From Venturia oleaginea (taxonomy: Eukaryota > Ascomycota > Dothideomycetes > Venturiales > Venturiaceae): a DNA stretch of 64,000 nt. Each line of letters starts with the position of its first letter. The stretch's first letter is position 1. Below, piece by piece: positions 35,422 to 46,984 of the stretch. The DNA is taken from positions 186,001 through 250,000 of the forward strand of contig JABMLP010000009.1 of assembly GCA_013176395.1 (NCBI GenBank). Direction: 5' to 3'. The notes beneath the pieces were generated by a model that was not told the DNA's origin, ran no database searches, and saw only the letters and a list, made by a program, of their open reading frames with translations. The position numbers and the translations under genes were made by a program.

Positions 35422-36990
35422 TCACTTCATTCTCTTCTTTTTGCCGCCACCTTCTTTATTGGGATCGTCGTCATCACCCTCACTGATGCTGACTGCCGAG
35501 CGTTTTCGTGCCAGCGCCTTCTCGTTGCCCTTTTTCACTTGGATGTTACAGCCCTGTAGTTTCAACGCCCTCGTCAACGCACTACTTGGTCGCATGCCTG
35601 GGAAATCCTTGGCCGTGTAGACAGTGAAGACTTCGCTGAGCACTTCGGTGAGAATGGGCGAGTAGCCACCCACGCGGAGGTTGATAGGATCAATTCGCAT
35701 GAGGATGAAGCGTAACCGATACCTCCCATTTGTTCTGCACGACAGATCAGGAAAGCAAAAGAAACAGCCTTCTATGTCGTGTTCGTCCTTGGCTACCGAA
35801 GGCGAAGCAACCAGCTGTCCCATCAGCCGTCTTGTCGTTCTTCGGTCAGGCTGCACCAACGCAGTCTCCTCGTGAGACCCATCGGCATTCCAGAGCGTAC
35901 AGTGCACTACATTCAACGAGTAGCGTAGCTCGTCAAGATCAACTTGTCCAGTCTTTGGATCTGTGACCATGAGCTGAATGATTGGCGGCGGATCTATGAC
36001 TCTTCGGTCGCGTTCTCCAAACCCGCATGCTCTTGCAGCTATTGGCTGCTGTCTTACTTTAAGGTCATACCTCAAACCGTCGAGATCGTTGGTAGAGTAT
36101 GGACTTGAGTATTGACCTTGCTGGGTAGGCATAAACAGTCGATCGGGCGACGGCGCTTGCTGCACAACATGCTGAGGAGCGTGCTGAGGAGCGTGCTGAG
36201 GAGCGTGTTGAGGAGCGTGGTGAGGAGCATGTTGAGGTTGATGGTGAGAAGGGTGCTGGTGTTGGTGTTGAGCGACTGCATGTTGTGAGGCCGGACCTGG
36301 AAGAGGGATTCTCGGTGGTGGGGGAATTGGACCTGGCTCGCTGTAACCAGAGGTATACGAATGCGGCAAGTTCGATGACAACCCGCCCTGTCTGTAAGAA
36401 GCGTTGCTAGATGCGAATGAAGGAGAGTAACTCGCAGCTGGAGAAGGCAGGGTACTGTAGCCCTGGCGATGGGGCTCCACAGGAGACGATGACTGATACT
36501 GCGACTCGTGATGATGTCGCTGCTCTTCATAGTACCTTTCATTCACGCTTCGATTCAGCGGAGGAAATGGCGGTCGTGTATCTATTGCTGACCGCGGTGG
36601 TGATCTTGGCGAGTATGCGGCATCAGACCTTGGCGGGGTAAATGGATGTGGAGAGAGTAATTTCTCGATAGGCGCTCCACCTCCAGATCCGGAGTAAGAT
36701 CGATGTACTGGCCGCGGCCCGGGTCCTGGCTGGGCCTGAATTGAAGGAAGGGGTTGGCCTTGTCCCGGACCATGATGGTGTTCAGGTCGATGAGCGGTGG
36801 CTTGAGGAATAGTCAAAGGTGGAAGTTGAATTGGTTGAGGAAGTCTCCGTGATATCGGCGTGGAGTAATCATGATACTGAGGAGGAGGGAAATGGGGGAT
36901 CGTTTGTGTTTCAGTCATGGCTGGAGAAGTGGTTGATGAGGAGTAGTGAAGATATGTTCGTGGTGGTGGTGGAGCAGTAGGCCGTGACAT
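35422..36990 (-). CDS. Velvet-domain regulator, VelC-like
   Basis: Fungal nuclear regulator of the velvet family, which links development to secondary metabolism. A single exon; from the ATG at 36990 (MSRPTAPPPPRT) it is 522 aa. The frame stays open upstream to 37182, where a later-rejected leader could start at the ATG at 37149. Residues 1-320 are Pro/Gln/His-rich, with a repeated QHAP block (about 255-285). The velvet domain is about 330-490: YDLKVRQQPIAARACGFGER, DRRVIDPPPIIQLMV, NVVHCTLWNADG, LMGQLVASPSV, GCFFCFPDLSCRTNGRYRLR, VFTVYTAKDFPGMRPSSALT. The long Pro-rich N-terminus, uninterrupted C-terminal velvet domain and RALKLQGCNIQVKKGNE ending favour VelC over VosA, VelB or VeA. The C-terminus is basic (KKKRMK). 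Confidence 0.88.
   Translation of the reverse strand: MSRPTAPPPPRTYLHYSSSTTSPAMTETQTIPHFPPPQYHDYSTPISRRLPQPIQLPPLTIPQATAHRPEHHHGPGQGQPLPSIQAQPGPGPRPVHRSYSGSGGGAPIEKLLSPHPFTPPRSDAAYSPRSPPRSAIDTRPPFPPLNRSVNERYYEEQRHHHESQYQSSSPVEPHRQGYSTLPSPAASYSPSFASSNASYRQGGLSSNLPHSYTSGYSEPGPIPPPPRIPLPGPASQHAVAQHQHQHPSHHQPQHAPHHAPQHAPQHAPQHAPQHVVQQAPSPDRLFMPTQQGQYSSPYSTNDLDGLRYDLKVRQQPIAARACGFGERDRRVIDPPPIIQLMVTDPKTGQVDLDELRYSLNVVHCTLWNADGSHEETALVQPDRRTTRRLMGQLVASPSVAKDEHDIEGCFFCFPDLSCRTNGRYRLRFILMRIDPINLRVGGYSPILTEVLSEVFTVYTAKDFPGMRPSSALTRALKLQGCNIQVKKGNEKALARKRSAVSISEGDDDDPNKEGGGKKKRMK
36160..36235. repeat. 15-bp coding repeat (QHAPQ)
   Basis: About five near-identical units of TGAGGAGCGTGC type inside the velvet gene, encoding repeated Gln-His-Ala-Pro-Gln on the minus strand. 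A likely site of length variation between strains. Confidence 0.85.
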
Positions 36991-38340
36991 GCGGGTTGAA
37001 CTACCTTTGAACTGCTGCAAAGGATGCACGCAGCCACATCTGTTGCTATTATCGCTCAGAGACTGATCTTTTTCTTGATGAGAGAGGGCTCGACAGAAGT
37101 GGGCGTAGGACGGAATGACAACGATATGCGAAGCCAATAGCAATTTCATGTACCTAGGGCGAAGAGCAACGCTTATAGCCACGAGCTGGCCTAGTCCAAA
37201 CGGTTTGGGTGGATCGGCAAGGCGTGGGATCTTCAGGCCATGGGTCGAGCGCTTGCTTCGTTACCCTAGTAGCCTCTCAATCTAAGTAGGTTGTTCCAGG
37301 ATGAATTCCAGGATTGGGGGACGCTCTCCCCGGTCATCTGTGGAAAGGCTTGCCGAGGCTTGGATCTGCTCGAGTCAGATAATCGCCGACGGTCGATTAA
37401 GATGGCCCCGTACGTCCAGGTTCGAGGGGCGGCGATTTCACGGGTGCGCGGTTCAAGGGTGATGATTTGCTGGTCGAGTGGGCACTGCCGATGACCGTGA
37501 GGGCGGCTGAACGTTGAAAACGGTCAGAATCAATCTGGGATGAGGGTCAGGATCATGCTGGCTTTTATTCAAGCACGGCACACAAGGCTAATGCGCATGG
37601 AGAGGAAGAGAAGCGATTTCCGGCTGAGGATTCCATTTGTGTATCGCTGGCTGAGTGCTCTTGGCTGCCGGCCGTTCTCGTCTCACAACCTTAAGCACAG
37701 AGAAGTCGGACAGTTCCCAAGCGACGAGCAACCTGATGTTGGGGAAAGGCCAATTACTGGCCGTGAAGCACATGTTTGTCTGGCCGATTCTGCATTAACG
37801 GAAGCCGTGCAACAGCCATCCAAAAGAAGCGAAAAGGGCACCTAACCTAACCGTGAACACGGCACCAGATGGATTGGGTAGCATGATTCCAAGGGATAGA
37901 CGGCAGGATATAGATTAAAAGGAGAGAAGTCCTTGGTGATGATGGGTTGGGACCGTGATTCTGGTAATCAACATCGCGAATGGAATAATGCCGGCCTTGC
38001 GTTGTCGTGGGCTTTGGATCATGAGCTGTGATGTTTGTGCATAGTACTCATAGTACTGCATGATGGCAGCCGCTTATGTGTCGGCCCGTACTTCGGGCTT
38101 GGACGTCCGATTGGCAGAGTGCAGCAGTAAGTTTCCTCGCGCGAAACAACTGCACCAACACGTACGGTGCAGGTGGTGCAGTGTACACCAGGTGCTGATT
38201 CTTGCACCCACCAGGTCTCGATTTGATTGTGGCGCCGCTCCCACATTCCTGGTCCTTCAGAGGAGCCCGTGGCAGGCTCCGACAAGGGATCGTAGGATAG
38301 CCAGTCAACGTGTTTCGTCCGTCGTCTCAGTTTACAGGCA

Positions 38341-38571
38341 TCAGGCAGGGCACTGATGGCTATACTCTAACAGGATCTTGTCGGAGGGCCCAGTGGGAAG
38401 GCCCAGCACAAAAGACAGCGGCTGGGGCGCATCACTGGATGAATCGTCGTTCTCGGTCATGGATGGAGATGGAGGGAGGTTAAAGAGCACTCTCCTGTTA
38501 CTACCCGAATACGGCATAACCTGGCCGTTAGATATCGCCCGAACGTGGATGGTCTCCTCTGCAGTCTTCAT
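38341..38571 (-). CDS. Small hypothetical ORF (doubtful)
   Basis: An ATG-started 76-codon frame (MKTAEETIHVRAISNGQVMP ... NLPPSPSMTENDDSSSDAP). The composition is protein-like and the frame is isolated from any other gene. I recognise no family and see no splice continuation. It ends just beside the 46-bp minisatellite region. It may be chance. Confidence 0.2.
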   Translation of the reverse strand: MKTAEETIHVRAISNGQVMPYSGSNRRVLFNLPPSPSMTENDDSSSDAPQPLSFVLGLPTGPSDKILLEYSHQCPA

Positions 38572-38636
38572 TACTGGTGGCTGGTAGGTGGTAGCTGGTA
38601 GCTGGTGACTAGTGGCTGTGGCTGGTGGCTGTTGGC

Positions 38637-38898
38637 TGTCCGCTCATCCGCTGCCTAAGGTATCCATCTGCTGCCTGGTGCCTGTCCGCTCATCTACTGC
38701 CTAAGGTATCCATCTGCTGCCTGGTGCCTGTCCACTCATCTGCTGCCTAAGGTATCCATCTGCTGCCTGGTGCCTGTCCACTCATCTGCTGCCTAAGGTA
38801 TCCATCTGCTGCCTGGTGCCTGTCCACTCATCTGCTGCCTAAGGTATCCATCTGCTGCCTGGTGCCTGTCCACTCATCTGCTGCCTAAGGTATCCATC
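38637..38898. repeat. 46-bp minisatellite, about 5.5 copies
   Basis: Units beginning CTGCCTAAGGTATCCATCTG start at 38651, 38697, 38743, 38789, 38835 and 38881, exactly 46 bp apart. The middle copies are identical. Just upstream (38577-38640) lies a simpler GGTAGCTGGT/GTGGCTGGTG-type repeat. The array is intergenic. Confidence 0.95.
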
Positions 38899-41800
38899 CG
38901 GCTGAGGCCACCTCCTGAGTAAGCTTAGCAAGTTGTCGCTCTGGGTGGGGGTCGGTCTTCACTATATTAAAATAAAGCGGGACCTTGCTCTTTGCACAAG
39001 CAATTGCAGACGAGCGATGCAACCTCAATAAAGCCAATCTCCATCCGCCTGCTGAACCCAGTCAGTCACTCCAAGATCGTTTGCCAGGTTTCGACCGTGG
39101 GTGCGTCTTTGCCATCCTTGACAGCCAGTTGCCCGGATATTAGTTCAGAGCGCTGCCAGCCCTGGCTCCTCGCATCCAAAAATCTGGTTCGGCAATCATT
39201 GCCCTTGCCCATATGTCGCTCCACTTAATGCCAGAGTTCGTCACAGACGCTCAAAAGAACAATAGCATTTCAGCTCCGATGATTGCAGTACTTCTAGTGG
39301 CTGGCTCATGCCCTTGGAACTGTGACCGAAACATTCTACTGGCCAAACCCCTGTTGAGTAGACACTTTCTTTCAATGGAGAGATGAGCAGCAGCACGCAT
39401 CATCCACCATGCAACCACACCCAATCATGGCAATGGGCATCCAGAATGGATTACCCAGTTGGACCTCGTATCTTGTCCTCCAAGCTTACATAGTACGGTC
39501 CCACGCATCCGATCATTTTGATTAATGAATGACATCGGAGTGTTCTGGAAGACCGGAGGATCATCTCCACGACGTGCTCGTGGCGCCTTGAATCATTTGG
39601 TTTCCACTGACAGATGGCGATGATTTAGACTTTGGTCCGCTTCTTACTTCGTCGGTTGCAACTACTCTCAAATTGATTGCTGAAACATAGGATCCCTTGG
39701 TAGGTCAGGGCCAGCACACCAAACAAGCTCCGCGGGGCGAACATGTTCTAAATACCCCCTGCTGACAGCAATATATACTCCGGGTCGAAGGCATGCATGC
39801 ACTCAAAGGAGGCCAGCTTCAAGATTCCAGAAAGCTTCTGGAAACTTTTCTCCATATTAATGTTACATCTCGACGGCGCACGGCTGCTTGCTTATTGAAG
39901 GAACAATATAACCAATGCTAATTGCCGTGGTTCCAAGAACGTCACCCCACAATGATTCTCCAATTTCTCCTGTCCGTCCCAGGCAGGTGGGAGAAGAAGG
40001 CAGTTCATACCACGTGTGAGTGAGGAGAGTCCCTATAGCTGTGAGCAGCTTCAGCCTTCTCTTATGCCATTAACAAGGCTTCTCGAACCCTTGTCACATT
40101 ATGACACAAGAAATAACAAAGAGCATCCATGTGATTTTCCTGACTGGAGTACATCTGATTCCTCGCAATTCATGAGACGACAAATTTGGCTATCATATTC
40201 AAGTGTATATCTTCATCAGCCAGATATGTCTTTCTTTCTTGCTTGTCGCTTTATTATCTGCTCTTAGTCCTCCTCATCGGTTTTTACTATTCTCCAAATG
40301 GCGAACGAACCAGGCTGCCAGGATGATTGACCCACCTTCAAGGGTGCTGGTCAGGCGCTGTAAGTTATTATTGCCGTACCGCGTAGTTCGGCTTCTGGAT
40401 TCTCTACCATCCTCCATCACAGGAAGAAATCTGCAGCATCCTGCCTTTTTTCTCCTGCAGTGTGGAGCTCGCAGACAATGCAAGAGCAGCTCCAGTTCTG
40501 CAGGGCCATGGGCAGCTGATAAACTTCAATCCCGCATCGGAGGGATGTGCGCCAGGAAGAATGACATACGGGACAGCCTTGACAGGATCCTGGGGTAGGT
40601 ATGCAACCACCACAATCGATTGGTTGTGAAATCCCCGATTGGAATTTGTTCTTGTTGGGGTTGATACGACTCACCGCCTGGAAGCTCGATCTGTAAGTGC
40701 AAGCACCATTGTCTCTTAGCCTCTCCCTCCTGCTGTAGTAATATACCTCACAACAGTACACCTTGTCACTATTAGTGGGACAGCAGCACGTAAGAGGAGT
40801 AGAATCAGGGATTCAGTTCGAGAAGCCTGGTTGAAGGGCAATATATGGGGCCGGGGAATCGCATATCACTCCTAGCCCAAGATCGATTGGAGACGAGGAC
40901 AACAACGATTTCCCCTTGTAAAAGAAACCAAGTTGCACTGGAAACCCCTGGGCATCGACGTGCGTTCCACACAGAGAGTCAGTCGAATTCCAAAAGTACA
41001 ACGCGATCTGGAGTGTTTTCGTAAGATGAGGACGTATCACACGATTTGGGAGCCCTTGCCAATCTCAGTCTCAGGATGCAAGCCCAAGCTAAGTCTTCAC
41101 TGTCTCAACCTTGTTGCGCAGTATAAGGACACAGGTAAAACAACCACCATATGTTCTTGCAAAACCAGAAATTGACCACAAGATTGCACTGGTCGATTCG
41201 AAACAGCGAGCCCTCAGCCACAGTGTCCAGATCTCAGCCATTGATCTGGCGACAGACTGGCATATCTCTGATCGTTGCGCAGATACTGGACAGCAGGACT
41301 GTACGACGACACGAGCGTAACCGGTGGAGCCTTGGGCAGAAGTCGAAGACAAGCAACGTGCGTCTGCACATGGCTATAGTTCTTATAATATGAGTGCCGT
41401 TCGGTTGCAATCTATGGCCGTTCCTTGTAATAGGAAAGAAAGGGAGCGTCCATCCCACTCAACGGCATTGCGATCAATGCCACACCAAGGCCATCGCGTT
41501 CATATACTGTTCCACCAAGGACGCTCGTGGAACCCCGTTGTCGACTTATTGTCGACATGCAGTCTTACGCCGATAGTGGCCATGGACCACAAGACCTTCA
41601 AACTCATCTCGCTAACGATGGCTCGCGGTGATGCAGAAACAATATTGGAGCTTGGTAATCTGGCGAGCAGGATTAGACTCGATCTGAGGAGGGCTTGTGC
41701 TGCGATCACTTCCAAGGAGATTGCAACGTCGTCGGAGAATAATTTAGCTGGCCTGGTGGTACAGATCAGGCGATTGCAGTCAAACACCAACGTCGGTGGG

Positions 41801-42520
41801 ATACATGAGACGGAGGGTTTGTATCAACGGCTTTTCAATACTCAAGGCATAATAAGGCTCTCTGCAGGGACCCATGATGGATGGTTCAGCTCAGCTCTTC
41901 GTCGAGACCGTGGACACAGCCGCCACTCGTCCGTCAGGCCAGCTTCCGATATTCCAGGCACATGTTTAGCGGCGGCAAATAATGCATCAAAAGCTGCAGT
42001 CTTCGCATAGTCCTTGGTACCATCTCACCTCTGGTGTTGTGCTCCAGCTGCAGGTGTGTTGGCACCGACTCACAGCTTCGCGCCTTGCCTAGTCGGCTCA
42101 TGGCGGCTAAACTTTGGATGTTAGCCTCCAGCGCGCATCTCACCCAACGTCCGTCAGCGAGCAAATCTGCCATCTCGACGGACAAGACTAGAAGCACTGA
42201 ATGTGGTGCTGTTCGGTGCAATCCAACTGTCGGATCTATGCCTCAATCTCGAGTCGTTGACCGCGTCCATCTATCGTCGTCAGCAACTCTTCCACAAAAC
42301 TTGGTAGTGGCGGCCTTTTTCAGCCCAGTTGTGCTTCCACACTTGGACATTACCCCTTGTTGGAAGAAGTCATTAGGCTAATGGAAAGCGATGGAGAACA
42401 TCTACTTATGAGTCTTGCTTCCCCCTCTTCGACAACTACTATTTGTGTACTCCTTTTCGGCACCCGATATACCACTCCACCTACATGCTCATTTGTGAGA
42501 TTCGTATTCGAGACTGCACC

Positions 42521-43240
42521 ATGCCTCCACCAGACAGGAGCTGCTTTCAGGCCCTCAACATCCCTTCGAACACCATTCCCGAATACATGGGATCTTTCCA
42601 CTTGTCGGCTCCACCCAATACTGACTTGTGGCGTAAACCACCGTCACGGGACACCTCCACGGCGCCCATTCTATACACGTCGTTGCGCTACCCATTTGTG
42701 TCGGCAGAGGTGACGGTGTCTGCACAATGGAAATTCGAATGGGATCAAGCCGGACTTTGCATATTCGCTGGGACACCACCGGGACGAACACCGCCCGCTG
42801 CTGCCATCACTACAATCTCCGCTGATGGAACTTCAACAACGATACCTCCACCTTACACGCTACCCGTGGCATCCAAATGGGTCAAGATCGGCCTGGAATT
42901 CACCAACAACGCCTGCCACGCCGCTTCAGTGGTTGCAACTGCAGACGGGGCTGATTGGGCTGTCACTCCACTTCCAGCTTACCAAGCCCATTGTTCTGAT
43001 TTGAGAATCAAGTTCGAACGCATCGGATGGGCCTTATGGATTTACTTTGAAGACAGACAGTTAGGCTGGAGAAAGCTGCGAGAGGTCACCTATTTCTTCT
43101 TCGGCGTGGAAGACAAATCGGTGCGTGTGGGTGTCTACGCGTCGAGACCGGCAAACTTCAACGTCTCCCGGCACGACAGGACTCACGGCATTGGCCAGAC
43201 GAATCTCAGAGTGAATTTTGAGGATCTCCAGATCTACTGA
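42521..43240 (+). CDS. DUF1349 concanavalin-like protein
   Basis: A single-exon protein of 239 aa of the DUF1349 family (concanavalin A-like beta-sandwich; yeast relatives are known as regulators of enolase by annotation only). The ATG at 42521 (MPPPDRSCFQALNIPSN) is chosen over the open upstream extension from 42443 because the domain starts here. The family pattern is clear: NTDLWRKPPSRDTSTAPILY, TVSAQWKFEWDQAGLCIFAG, WVKIGLEFTNNACHAASVVA, ADWAVTPLP, and VRVGVYASRPANF towards the end. No signal peptide or membrane segment is seen, so it is probably cytosolic. A carbohydrate-binding role is possible but unproven. Confidence 0.85.
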   Translation: MPPPDRSCFQALNIPSNTIPEYMGSFHLSAPPNTDLWRKPPSRDTSTAPILYTSLRYPFVSAEVTVSAQWKFEWDQAGLCIFAGTPPGRTPPAAAITTISADGTSTTIPPPYTLPVASKWVKIGLEFTNNACHAASVVATADGADWAVTPLPAYQAHCSDLRIKFERIGWALWIYFEDRQLGWRKLREVTYFFFGVEDKSVRVGVYASRPANFNVSRHDRTHGIGQTNLRVNFEDLQIY

Positions 43241-44755
43241 TGCGGACTTGGACTTGAAATTAGGCACGGTTCGGATAAAGCAAGAATGATTTTGTATTTC
43301 ACGATTGCCGTTCAGCGCGCGGTCGTACTTCTGGGTTTCGGTTTTTTTCTACAATCATCTATACGAGGGTTATTAGACCAACGCTTCCATGTCATGAAGA
43401 GGTGGAGACTGCATGGCCTTGTGTCGGCAGAGCATGGTAAGGGAGTAGCCATGGCCGACAACGGATACCCTATCTTTTTTGTCCTTTTCAGATATACATT
43501 GCATCTTTACAAAAGCGAGGAGTGTTCAGGTTTTGCTTTTCGATTTCATCCGTGTTGGTCATTGGAAGGGCTAGTATAGTATTATAGGTAATCATGCTTC
43601 ATTGGGATTGGGTTGAACATCGCTTGACATCTACTTGGTAGCATGATCGAGGCTCTCTTGATTCTCCTCTACCTGCCTTCATACGAGCCTGCGGCAATAC
43701 AATATGCTCTGTCCGCCGCCCTTCATTTCTCTCGCCCGTCGCTCAATGCGTACAGGCTCCATTGCTCACATAGCTCCTCGCCTCGACTTAAAGTAAGCTC
43801 CACACAAACCACCACACATACTACCAACTTACCACCTCCCGCCAAACTCACGACACATCCAGCCACCTCTACCACTGCCCCCTCTTTCTCCCTCGCTTCT
43901 CGAAGACAATATCTTTCCAACCCAATTCCCCACATACTTCCTTCATCATCCTGTCCTCCCACTCATCATCATCACAATAACCTTTATATCATACAACCCA
44001 CAATATCAACTCGAGGTCCTACAACATTCCATTCCCATCCCAATACCACAACCGCGCCAATTTAGGTTTTCGGATATACCAAGTTAGATAATTCTGTTTC
44101 GAAAGAAATACTGTACCTATCTACACCAACTACGTCGATCCCAAAGCGAGAGGGGAGAGGGGAGAGCCAGATCAACAGTCTCATCAAGTACAGCAATAAT
44201 CCATATTCATTTCCTTGGAGATCGAACATAGGTTTGCCAAGCCTGGGAAGGACGGGATTTTGGAATGATGGGGAATTGCAGTTGGTAATTTTACATACCT
44301 TTGAGTCTCTTGTGAACGGTAAGTTTGTGATTGGATCGGATATATATTTTTTCGGCTTTTTCTTTTCTAGAGTGCTGGCGGATCCATCGATCATTTCACC
44401 TTTTATTTATTTGGCGTTTTGTTATCTGTTTTGTTTTATTTCTGTGCATTGGTAGGTACCTGGAGTTTGGAGATTTTGTTTATCCTGACAATTTTTAGAT
44501 TTAAGATATCACCAAATGTGTAGTTTTCATCGGGTCATGTATCTCCAAGCTCTTCAAAGAAAAGAGAGAACTTTGTATGGTGTCGTGTTCCAACATCAAC
44601 GGATATATCGATCCCATTGAGAGCATCAAGTCGATCTGATAAGCCTTAGGTGTGAAATTTCCAAGGCATCTCTCATTGCATTACATATAAGGCTCATGAA
44701 ACGTAAATCTATCTCGTCTCAAGCCCTTCTTCCATCCATGCCGAACACGTCCTCC
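43241..44755. other. Gene-free convergent interval
   Basis: About 1.5 kb between two convergent genes. It contains a C/A-rich segment at 43780-44060 and AT-rich DNA after 44330. An open frame at 43643-44065 is low complexity (Thr/Pro/His) and not supported. Presumably it holds the 3' UTRs of both neighbours and spacer. Confidence 0.45.
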
Positions 44756-46506
44756 TCAAAACTTAGCAACTCTCGTTCCCACTCCCATCGCATCAGCCAA
44801 TCGCACCAACTCAGCACCAACAACAACATCCATCAAGCCCAACCCCACACTCTTATAGATAACATTCCCCTTCTCCAACCAATCCCTTAACCCACCATCA
44901 GCATCCTCCCCTTTCCCATTCTTCTTCCCACCATCAAGTCCCAATTCCACTCCCTCATAGTCGAGAGAAGTATTGCTCTCCTTCCGCCTCCTCTCAGCCT
45001 CTCTCTTCAACATAACAAGTTCTCCCAATTCAACGACTTCCCTCCCTCCAAGACCCGCCTGAATAAGCTCGCCAGCTTCCTTGAGACAAGCCTCAACACT
45101 ATCAACAACAATCGCACCGCCTTGTTTGGCATGCTTGTGGTGGTGATGTTTGTGACTGGGCGCAACGGCTTGTTTGATAATGTCCGCGTGGATCTCAATC
45201 ATATGCGGTGCATAACTTCCAATAGCAGCGATATACCGCCCCTTCTTCCTGCCTTCAGTACTCGTCAAGTATTCCGGCGGAAACAACGGTTCTGTACTCG
45301 GAGTGGTGCAGAATATGACGCTTGAAGCACGGATTGTAGACTTGAGGTGCCTTTGATACTCTGTATGCATGGGTGTTATGATTGTAGTGTTCGGATGTGG
45401 AATTTCGACTGGCCAATGAATTTTATAGAGGTCGTGGAGGAGGGAGACTACGTTTTCGAAGGAACGGTTTACAAAGTTTAGATGGTGGACTTCTGGGCCG
45501 CGGAGGAGGAGGGAGAGACGAGCGTGCCAGTAGGCTTGTTTTCCACCGCCGAAGATGGTTATGTCGTGGACGTTGGATCGCTTCTATTTATCGTGTCAGT
45601 ATTCGAGCTCGTGTGAAGCGTTTCCATCATGCTCACCTTGAACAGCATGGTCGATGCCAGAGCAGTCCTGAAAGCTGTAATCTCTGCTGCATTGATCAAG
45701 CCTCGTACGGTGCCGTCACTGTTCAACAGCGTAAGTGATCCAGTCGGACTCGTAGACGCCCCCTTCATCTCCCTCATTACAGGCGTAATATCTGGGGGCA
45801 CATCGAAGGGCGTGGTTGAGGAATGTCGCGAAGGATTATGCGGCTTATAGGTGTAAGGCTCCTCTATGGACATACTGGACATGTCCAAGGAAGATCTGGT
45901 AGAGGTTGGGGTGGAATTCGTGTCTGCCGCGCTCATACTCAGAGCATCTTTCATGCTGCTTGAACTCGCACTTCCTATCTTCGTACTGCCGCGAGGATTA
46001 GTTTTAACAACTATACCAGTCATCTTGGATGTCCTTAATACAAGATTCAGATCGATAAATTCCTGACAATCGAAAAATCGCCAGATACATCGATATCGAA
46101 ATCAAGATGAGCACAGGGTTGAAAGAAAGAAGTGCGATCGAAAGGAAGAGAAATGATTGACCTACCTGCTGCCGGTGGATACACTGGGACTGACGCTTTC
46201 GAGGCTGTTGATTCTGGGAGGTGGTTTGGCTGTATTGGCGCATACTTCCGACAGCGTCACGATCTTGACTCCCATGCCTTCATTGCTGCTCGCAGGCATG
46301 AATAGAGTCGTGCTCCCATCTTGTCGCTTGAGATGTGTTCGCATTGGTTGGTACCCTGCACTGCAACCGTTGTCATCGTCTTCGACTGCGTTCGAGTAGT
46401 AGTGTAACGCGTCGGCTAGTGCTTGTTGAATCTCCAGTACATCTTTGCGCGTCAAAGAGTGAAGGAGATTTCGAACATCCTCGTCAGACAGGATTGTAAG
46501 CGGCAT
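44756..46506 (-). CDS. Ornithine cyclodeaminase/mu-crystallin family protein
   Basis: NAD(P)-dependent family that includes ornithine cyclodeaminases, ketimine reductases and alanine dehydrogenases; the substrate cannot be told. Three exons (46506-46166, 46033-45637, 45583-44756) join in phase to 521 aa. The middle junction uses an AAG acceptor. N-terminal part: MPLTILSDEDVRNLLHSLTR, QPMRTHLKRQDGSTTLFMPA, MGVKIVTLSEV. A Ser/Thr-rich insert (about 115-190) precedes GSLTLLNSDGTVRGLINAAE and ITAFRTALASTMLFK. The Rossmann motif after the splice is HDITIFGGGKQAYWHARL. The C-terminal core has IFCTTPSTEPLFPPEYL, RYIAAIGSYAPHMIEI and NVIYKSVGLGLMDVVVGAEL. A His-rich loop (SHKHHHHKHAK) and long inserts make it longer than bacterial members (about 330 aa), as is common in fungi. 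Confidence 0.88.
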
Positions 46507-46984
46507 TTTGTCCGGTGTATTCGTATTGAGTTCGTGGTTGGATAGGTCGCGCTGGACTCCGAATCTCTTATTAAAGAGCCGTTATCTGGATTAGGGCGTT
46601 ATCTATCTCCAGACGGTCACACCACGGTGGCCAAGTTTTGCTAAGGAGTTGATGCCGGCTGTGAAGCTTTCGATTGTTGTTTACAAATTCTGTAGTTTGA
46701 GTTTGGCGCGGGGCTTGGAGGGGTCAAGGGGTCTTTGGCACGCCAATCTGGTGGCGTCGATCAGGGTATACGCTAAACGATCACTAAGCAATTGCACGAA
46801 AAAGACGGGACGCGGCCCACAAGCGAACACGTAGGGCAGAATGGGGTGACGAGGACGGTATTGAATTTTTTGACCCATGGCCTGTTCCACTACGAGTCGC
46901 AGAAGCGCTTTCCTGACCCACGCGCGCGGGGTATCAACGCCGAGTAAATTCCCCCAAGCCCGAACACCACAATACATTGACAGC
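46507..46984. other. Intergenic spacer
   Basis: A 478-bp gap between two minus-strand genes, holding the cyclodeaminase promoter and the 3' UTR of eL8. No further feature. Confidence 0.4.

Larger units (their letters stand above)
36991..42520. other. 5.5-kb gene-poor interval
   Basis: The region upstream of the velvet gene; the first 1 kb or more is probably its promoter and leader, as velvet-type regulatory genes often have long ones. I support no protein gene here. Frames at 38341-38571 (minus) and 41324-42010 (plus) are open but have no domain I know. The 46-bp minisatellite at 38637-38898 lies here. Composition changes little across the interval, and no transposon ORF is visible. Confidence 0.45.

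Noticed and set aside
38637..38898. CRISPR-like regular spacing
   Set aside because: The units are contiguous 46-bp copies without unique spacers, in a eukaryotic genome; this is a minisatellite.
41324..42010. Plus-strand frame of 228 codons, possible gene
   Set aside because: No recognisable domain, no homologous splice pattern, and equally open minus-strand frames overlap it.
43643..44065. Plus-strand frame of 140 codons
   Set aside because: Thr/Pro/His low-complexity translation of C/A-rich DNA; no family.
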